This document shows, piece after piece, positions 59,401-64,000 of a DNA stretch of 64,000 nt (position 1 is the stretch's first letter; each line of letters begins with the position of its first letter). Position numbers and translations under genes: made by a program. Source of the stretch: Lytechinus variegatus (taxonomy: Eukaryota > Echinodermata > Echinoidea > Temnopleuroida > Toxopneustidae); contig NC_054746.1 in the NCBI RefSeq assembly GCF_018143015.1, forward strand, positions 42,846,201 to 42,910,200. The letters are read 5' to 3'. The notes below the pieces were generated by a model. That model searched no databases. It saw only the letters and a program-made list of their open reading frames with translations, and was not told where the DNA came from.

Positions 59401-62400
59401 ATCTATATCCCTTCAATTGATAGGTACTCATCCAAGCTGGCTGTGTTAAGTAAAGTCAGACTTTACTTAAAATTTATGATATCATAGTGTGTACATGTAT
59501 TTGTCTTACCCAACTGCTAAGAAAGCATGAAAATTGTAATGAAAAAAGTGAGAAATGATGACTTTAGATAATATCCTAGTGATCTGTTACAGATGATTCA
59601 ATGCAGTATCCACAAGTTCACATTCTTTATATGAGATTGATTTCTTCAAATTGCATTTGATCACAACTTTGTGTGCAAGATGCCTCGGATCATTGATGTG
59701 TCCTTGGTATTTTATGATTAATAATTACTTTGTTTGACCTTCTTTACATGATAAGAAATATGTGGTTTTCATATGATCTTAAATTCTATTTGATAATGGT
59801 TGCCATAATTTTTCCATATTAAATCTAAGAGCATGAGATGGAAGTTTGATTCTCAATATTCTGTGTTAATTGTTGTTTAGCTCAAAGGAACAAGCTAATA
59901 AAGCAGAAGAAAGTACCTATCATAGCCTACCTTCATGATCTACCAGCCACTCAACATGATATGAATTCCCTGAGGATTGATGTATCCATGGCACAGGTAC
60001 TGTATATTAATCTTTTGATTGCTGTGGAATAGCATAATCTTGGGAGATGGGCACTCTTCTATAATGTGGTATAGCCCCGGGGGGGGGGGGGGGGCACTAA
60101 GTGTATAATGCATAGTGGGTATGTGCCGCAGAGGGGACCCCCATTTTCACACTCAAATTTCCGTTCCAAGGCATAGCATTTTTGCCTTCTTGAGAAAAAG
60201 AACAAAGAAAGCCGCTCAAAGGCATAGCATATCGAGAAAAAAAGAAGAGAGATATCCGCTCCAAAGCTTCCCATATTTTTCGTTACGCCGCTCCGATCGC
60301 ATTGAATGAGCTGCAATTTTGGTGAAAAACGGCCGTGGAGCTCCCCGGCGGAGGCCGCGCTAGCTGCATCATGCACACATGACCGTTCCATAGGGATGCA
60401 TACGCACTCACACGCTGGCGATCCGTTCCAAGGACCCCCGTTTTTACAAACATTTGTCGTTCCGAAGCCCGTTCCGAGGACCCTCCTTTTTACAATAAGC
60501 CCGCTCCAAGGCCCCCGTTTTTTGTCTCGCCCGCGGCACATCCCCACCACTTTTTTGGTCGAGTGCCCCCCCCGGTGGGTATAGCATAGGACAGCTTTAA
60601 TGGCCCGGTTATTTAGCTTCTATTTGCCTCTCAAAATATGTAAATTCTGAAAACAGCAGGAAAAATGTGCTCCTTTCGGTACACTTAATCTATTTCCCAG
60701 GGCACACCATTCTCATACTTTTACAATCTTGAAGCAGTGTCATTCCATATTTTACAATCTTGAAGCAGTGTCAACAATTTTTGTTGCTGATCTCCTCAGG
60801 GGGCTATTGCAACTCCAAAAATTAATCAGAACTTAATTTTCAACCACTAAAAATGTGTTTTGGGGACATGCACTTGAATTTTTCTAGTTGCATTTAAACT
60901 ACTATTTTTCCAACCCTGGTAGATAGCATTAACATAGAAGTTGAGTGCTGAAGGGAGATGAGGAATTAATTCGTAATATATGACTGACAGAATTCAATAT
61001 AGATATTCTGAAAGCTGAGTAAATTGTTAGGCAATGGAGTCAGATATATTAGGGTCAAATGTGAATGAAACTAGTATAAATAACTTGTAAATGTTATACA
61101 AATAATAAAAAGAATGTTCATTGATAATGAAAAGAACATTCATTATTTGGTTTGTATCACACCTTAAAAATTTATTCTTTTTCATATGAAATTTATGAAT
61201 TTCTATGCTTATGTAGTGCGAGCTTTGTGTGTTGATTATTGCGTACATACCACGGTACAACACGCATGCTGCAAACATGAGTGGTTTTACTAGTGGTGCC
61301 TGTCGCCGCGGTGCGACCATGCAATGGACAAAATCTTAGGGATCTAAAATTGCAGGATGATTGGATCCAAAATTGCCAGGTGATGACGTCATTTTAAAAT
61401 GGGCTGAATGATCAATATCAAACAACCAATCAAAAAGGATCTATCTAGGTGTCATGTAAAACACAATGTGTTATATAAGACTGAGGAATTTATATATCAA
61501 CAAATATTTATTTTCTTCCCATTTACAGGGAAATCTACTATGTTTCACAGTCAGTGGTACTTTCAAAGAAGGTAAGAATTGATGCATGACCATATCTTTC
61601 TCATTTTTTCCTTTATATTGAACACTGCTTATAACCCCCCCCCCCAAAAAAAAAAAGAAGACAAACTCTCATTGTTGATGCAGTGATGCATTCTGTCTTC
61701 TGATTTTATTTTATGTATGATATTCAACAATACTGGCACAGTATCTAAAGGTAGGCTCACAAATGTGTGTTGGTTTCTGATATGATAAGTACAATATGTA
61801 TGCATTAAATACATCTCATCACTTTAGATACATCTTTAATTCTATATTATTGTTTCTCGTGACAGTAGTTGTGAAAACAGGAATCCATTTTCTTTCCCCA
61901 GGAATATGTAAACATTCTGGATGATAGATGTATTCATATTTGAGCTGATATTTATATTCAAGTTAATATGTGTATAATACTGGAGATGTCCCAATACAGA
62001 ATGAATTCCAAAGTTATGTTATTTGTATAATTTGTCTTTAGTTACCAGCAAGTCCAACGATGAGGTAGTAATTGCATTCAGTAGGGTATTCTTAGCTACA
62101 CATCATCCTACTACGGGCCTATGTATCATCAATGATCAACTCTGCCTAAGACCAGCTACCAACCAACAAAAGGTATATATTCTAATGATATGATTAAGTG
62201 ATGGGAGAGTTAGTACATTGGTGTGCTGGAATTAACATTACATATACTGATGATCGATTATAGATTTCAGACAAAAGTGATGTTAATTCGAACAAATTTG
62301 GTGAATTGGCTAAATAAAGATATTAAGTTTGTATGACATTGCTCAAGAGTTAATGATAGAACCAATGAGTTTTATGTTTATGCGACATGTATACAACATG

Positions 62401-63461
62401 CTGGGTATCAGTACATGGGGAAATTCTAGTGTTAGTGTAGAAAGTAACAGTTTCTAATGCAGTCATTTGTATTGTACACTAAAGATATCAAGCAATCATG
62501 AATGGAATGGAATGGAATGATATTTTTATGGTTGTCAAACAATCATATTCATTCCAATCTCTACTTTGATATAACTAATGAACCTTATTTTCAATCGTAC
62601 ATTGAAATTAGATAAATGCAGTAATGTGAATACAAGATAAAGAAATTGTCATACCTCCATTAAGAAATATTTTGTTATATCATTCTAATTTGTGTAATAT
62701 AGTTACATAGTTGCATTATCCTGAGTTTTTTGAGCAGTTTGTGTATTGATTATGAATGTAATTCAAGAAATCAGTATATTTTACAGTATTGTTACCTTAC
62801 TAATCACTGTACCAATGCTTATTTCTCACCCTAAAAGAGTTCATTTGCTAGCCCTGGTCCTACACCATCTACTAGTCCTGTCAACGTTCCTCAATCAATG
62901 CCAACACCAATACCACAAGGACTTGGCCCAACACAGCAACAGATGCTTGCTGAATTCATGAGAGTCTCTGGTATGAATGCTGATTGGTCTATGAAGTAAG
63001 TACACAATATAGGGGTGGGGATAGATTATTAGTATTATATTTTGCCCTGGATTGTTTGGCTATATAGGGGTACATGCATCTGGGTGCAACATAAGATTTA
63101 TCAGTGGTAACATACACTTTTCTTTCATGTATGCTAGTTGATTAATATCAATGTATTGTATTTGTTTAGAATGCTATTTGAAAGTTTTGGTCATGCTAAA
63201 TGATATATAACTATAGCAGAAACAAAGGCATGCTGAAAGAGTGTAGCCAATTGATAATGAGGAATGTCAGTAGCACAGGAACATGATTATATTTTGTTCT
63301 CTTATATCCCATGGTTAAGAATATTTTCTTCATTAGGAGTGTAAACTCGGTTTCATCATCTATTTATGTTTCCTTTTACTTACGATTGCTTTGCACACAG
63401 GTGTCTAGAAGAGAATAACTGGAATTATGAACAATCAGGGAAGGTTTTCACAAGTTTACAG
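38473..63461 (+). CDS. nxf1: NXF1/TAP nuclear mRNA export receptor (last exon beyond window)
   Basis: Coding exons: 38473-38545, 47292-47775, 48117-48279, 48888-48971, 50042-50146, 52486-52630, 52976-53061, 53730-53837, 54294-54403, 57411-57447, 57935-58059, 58419-58479, 59112-59226, 59881-59996, 61529-61571, 62042-62172, 62838-62995, 63401-63461. Every junction has AG/GT and the phases agree, giving 735 residues in one frame. NXF1 with its partner NXT1 carries mRNPs through nuclear pores. Order: short N-terminus, RGG region (about 25-185), RBD (about 236-312), LRR (about 315-475), NTF2-like domain (about 490-662), UBA/TAP-C (about 697 onward). The first exon [10 protein letters not shown]...NYYG|HDDR joins like mammalian YNEHDDR. 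Human NXF1 has 619 residues; the excess is in the RGG region. Introns not listed separately hold no feature that I could support. Confidence 0.93.
38665..38889 (+). repeat. 225-bp element, family D (copy 2)
   Basis: Nearly identical to 29617-29840, starting GTATCCGGACGGGTTGTGTG and ending CATCCTAC. It directly abuts the left arm of the foldback structure. Confidence 0.85.
39876..39910. repeat. Short palindrome in foldback arm
   Basis: TGCGAGGTTAGTATTACTAACCTCGCA reads nearly the same on both strands. The mirrored partner lies at about 40690-40725 in the other arm. Confidence 0.75.
40930..43297 (-). mobile_element. CR1/L2-like LINE, 5'-truncated, inserted in the foldback arm
   Basis: It interrupts the right arm between CCGTCCTTA (ending 40929) and ATACTGCGG (from 43298). 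The left arm shows the uninterrupted join CCGTCCTTAATACTGCGG when complemented (39650-39670). The 3' end has an AAATAAATAAATAAAAGG-type tail. No clear target duplication is visible. Confidence 0.85.
41410..43297 (-). CDS. CR1/L2-like LINE reverse transcriptase, open from truncation point to stop
   Basis: One uninterrupted frame of about 629 codons to TGA. RT blocks in order: [68 protein letters not shown], the catalytic [10 protein letters not shown], then [12 protein letters not shown] and YKCLGVIID. The C-terminus ([18 protein letters not shown]...SFKLLLK) is the style of CR1/L2-group elements. The endonuclease domain is absent because of 5' truncation. The open frame extends a few codons upstream into foldback-arm sequence, which is not part of the element. 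The lack of stops argues for a recent insertion. Confidence 0.9.
44479..44629. repeat. 150-bp repeat, copy 2
   Basis: Matches 29172-29322 as described there. It lies 0.4 kb beyond the foldback right arm. Confidence 0.75.
44906..45490. repeat. TTAA-flanked near-palindromic element
   Basis: TTAA at 44902-44905 and 45491-45494 flank the ends AGGGGAATGAAACCTTTGGA and TCCAAAGGTTTCATTCCCCT. The inversion continues inward through AAAATCAGACAAATAATGA, AGTTATGAGCATTT, CACTAATGC, GCAATGCGACAA and GATGTCAC, so arms are about 200 bp. No frame. A piggyBac-like target but different termini from family C. Confidence 0.88.
46845..46976 (+). repeat. Unclassified 150-bp repeat, copy 2
   Basis: The inverse of 18728-18882. 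It lies 316 bases upstream of NXF1 exon 2. It ends in a small hairpin AGACCAAAACTTTTGGTCT. Confidence 0.65.
47292..47775 (+). CDS. nxf1: NXF1 exon 2: expanded RGG-type N-terminal region
   Basis: The correct frame, set by exon 1 (G|GA), reads [20 protein letters not shown], then long Gly/Arg runs, an Asp/Arg/Tyr-rich section ([13 protein letters not shown]), more RGG and KWRGSRGGG, and an acidic end [12 protein letters not shown] like the mammalian LEEDDGDVAMSD. Arg/Gly-rich N-termini bind RNA and export adaptors. The GGA-repeat DNA opens a Glu-rich frame on the same strand (47217-47678) and a Ser-rich one on the other; both are shadows. Confidence 0.9.
48117..52630 (+). CDS. nxf1: NXF1 exons 3-6: RNA-binding domain (RBD)
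   Basis: Exon 3 carries FNPYGNRK (human RYNPYTTR) and ends ETWCKIT. Exon 4 continues [17 protein letters not shown], the highly conserved start of the RBD (human [20 protein letters not shown]). Exon 5 has [20 protein letters not shown]. Exon 6 has [11 protein letters not shown] and begins the LRR part. This domain, with the LRRs, contacts CTE RNA and mRNA. Confidence 0.93.
49503..49729 (+). repeat. 230-bp repeat, family E (copy 2)
   Basis: In NXF1 intron 4. It shares long blocks with 35902-36130; the termini GGCTCGACATTAGC and GTTAGTGTGGAGCC are approximately inverted. Confidence 0.7.
50398..50700 (+). repeat. tRNA-derived SINE with triplicated 5' head
   Basis: Box A TGGTCCAGTGG (50453-50463) and box B AGTTCGAATCC (50497-50507) with a CTCATAA anticodon-like loop suggest a tRNA-Met-like ancestor. 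The 22-bp head, which starts CACGGGTCGTGTGG and ends TCCAGTGG, is present three times exactly at 50398, 50420 and 50442. The body continues GCTTGGCGTTTACCAGC... and the 3' limit is approximate. In NXF1 intron 5. Confidence 0.8.
50728..51589. repeat. Inverted-end element with GGGGCAAGTTGAGCC units
   Basis: The ends AGTAGGGGAAGGCGGGGTAA and its exact inverse at 51570-51589 are flanked by TATGC on both sides (50723-50727, 51590-51594). The interior has several GGGGCAAGTTGAGCC units near the left, at about 51127 and at about 51388, the last beside inverted forms (GGCTCAACTTACCCC). 862 bp, no frame. Confidence 0.85.
52486..57447 (+). CDS. nxf1: NXF1 exons 6-10: leucine-rich repeat domain
   Basis: Reads [80 protein letters not shown] and [13 protein letters not shown]. 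These match the four NXF1 LRRs and flanks (human [40 protein letters not shown]). Exon 10 is only 37 bases long. The join STYI|S|AVRSRF crosses the 3-kb intron 9. Confidence 0.93.
55451..55696 (+). other. 81-codon open frame in NXF1 intron 9, unknown
   Basis: ATG to TGA, beginning [20 protein letters not shown] and ending with a charged, probably helical tail [21 protein letters not shown] do not recognise a family. The amino-acid composition looks more protein-like than typical intron frames here. It might be a real exon of another transcript, part of a retained-intron message, or chance. It ends 38 bases before the CTE-like hairpin. Confidence 0.25.
55735..55810 (+). promoter_or_regulatory. 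CTE-like NXF1-binding RNA hairpin
   Basis: Outer stem: CCCG/TTT/GAGCGTC (55735-55753, with two bulges) pairs with GACGCTC/AAA/CGGG (55797-55810). Internal loop: CATGACGGGTAAGA (54-67 of 557xx) faces CAACCTAAGACA (55785-55796). Inner stem: TCCTC (55768-55772) with GAGGG (55780-55784), loop ATTGTAA. The loop sequences GACGGGTAAGA and AACCTAAGACAG are, as I recall them, those of the constitutive transport element that binds NXF1 directly and allows export of intron-containing RNA. Mammalian NXF1 carries such an element in its own intron 10. Only one of the two CTE loops is seen here. There is no retroviral sequence nearby, so this is read as a host element. Confidence 0.8.
57935..62172 (+). CDS. 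nxf1: NXF1 exons 11-16: NTF2-like domain
   Basis: Begins [14 protein letters not shown] (human DGHELPPPIAFDVE). Then [24 protein letters not shown] matches human [24 protein letters not shown]. Later [30 protein letters not shown] (human FLNELPKTQHDVNSF), [15 protein letters not shown], and [21 protein letters not shown]. This fold binds NXT1 and one FG-repeat site. All six exons keep phase. Confidence 0.93.
60076..60577. mobile_element. Non-autonomous element with poly-G ends, 8-bp duplication
   Basis: In NXF1 intron 14. GGTATAGC is duplicated at 60068-60075 and 60578-60585. The ends run from poly-G through GCACTAAGTG...GTGGGTATGTGCCGC and mirror GCGGCACATCCCCACCAC...GAGTGCCCCCCCCGG. The interior repeats GGCATAGCAT and CCGTTCCAAGG. 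No transposase. An 8-bp duplication suggests a hAT-like origin. Confidence 0.8.
62838..63461 (+). CDS. nxf1: NXF1 exons 17-18: linker and UBA/TAP-C domain (incomplete)
   Basis: Exon 17 has a Pro/Ser/Thr-rich linker followed by [20 protein letters not shown]; exon 18 reads [20 protein letters not shown]. Human has [20 protein letters not shown] and [20 protein letters not shown]. This UBA-like fold binds FG nucleoporins. The final exon (expected to encode the short GEIPE...F-K end) is not in the last 540 bases of the window. Confidence 0.92.
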
Positions 63462-64000
63462 GTTAGTCATTGATTGTTCACATTGATTACAATGTATCCA
63501 CACTGTCATTGTCACCCTATGAGCTAAGATCATATCTGCACTATTTATGGGAATATCATTGATTGGAATTGAGGGTTACATCAAATTTATTCACCAAGTC
63601 ATAAAGATCATATTGCAGGAGTCAAATAAATGTGCAGATTTAGTGATGTCAACTTCTAATGTTTCCCCCACAAAGAACCCAATGAATAATGTCATTATTG
63701 GTTAGGCAATAAAAGAAAGATGAAATCGTGACCAAATATTCTTATACATTCAATATCAAGAAGGTAATGTAAATTATAAGAACAGTATGAATAGCAGATT
63801 GCAGTTTGTTTTTTAAAGTGATGCCAGTTTATTTATTTTGGTAATTACCATACAATCTTTGATTCTGTCACTAATACATAATTGAAGGATTGTTAGATAC
63901 AGTGTATATTAACATTTTGTACATGAACTTACAAATCTATATTTTGTAATTGGGTTGTAATAATTTCTGTATCAACAAAATATATTTCTGATCTCTTTTC
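63462..64000 (+). other. Start of the last NXF1 intron
   Basis: AT-rich, no acceptor followed by the expected C-terminal sequence, so the terminal exon lies downstream. Confidence 0.6.

Overview
The window is animal genomic DNA: AT-rich, with intron-containing genes and dense short repeats. The mix of repeats suggests a marine invertebrate deuterostome, most likely an echinoderm such as a sea urchin. These include hairpin elements with poly-G/poly-C ends, tRNA-derived SINEs, CR1/jockey-type LINEs, and elements carrying GACCTTTGACCTTGGTCATG or GGGGCAAGTTGAGCC tandem units. That assignment is an inference from style, not from a database match.

Layout, left to right. (1) 1-180 is the last coding exon of Numb (+), with the NPF motif and the family's C-terminal KTFEI-L; a long AT-rich 3' region follows. 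(2) 5139-5217 looks like an isolated first coding exon (+) of an unidentified gene. (3) 8476-15686 (-) is an MCFD2-type EF-hand secretory cargo-receptor gene. One signal-peptide exon can splice in the same phase to either of two complete terminal exons, each with its own EF-hand pair and stop. (4) 15.7-30.8 kb has no recognisable complete host gene. It is a repeat field: a CR1-like LINE relic, a 5'-truncated LINE inserted into a foldback element, four short elements with 8-bp target duplications, TTAA-flanked elements, an exact 80-bp palindrome and inverted repeats. (5) 30875-33464 (+) is an intact histone H3.3 gene with three coding exons and one amino-acid difference from the usual sequence (D81E). 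(6) 38473-63461 (+) is NXF1/TAP, the mRNA export receptor. Eighteen coding exons splice in consistent phase and encode RGG, RBD, LRR, NTF2-like and UBA domains; the last exon lies beyond the window.

The most notable observation is in NXF1 intron 9, at 55735-55810. A hairpin there has an internal loop whose two sides carry GACGGGTAAGA and AACCTAAGACAG. These are the signature sequences of the constitutive transport element (CTE), the RNA structure that NXF1 itself binds. Mammalian NXF1 is known to carry a CTE in a retained intron and to make a short protein from it. If this reading is right, the same kind of self-recognition circuit exists in an invertebrate, in the intron just upstream of the one I align with human intron 10. 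Reading through this intron would end the protein three codons past the splice site, after most of the LRR domain.

NXF1 intron 1 (8.7 kb) holds a 5.2-kb foldback structure with roughly 1-kb inverted arms, one of which was later hit by a 5'-truncated but still open CR1-like LINE. I have no expression or alignment data. Exon calls rest on reading frame, splice-site phase and remembered family sequences.
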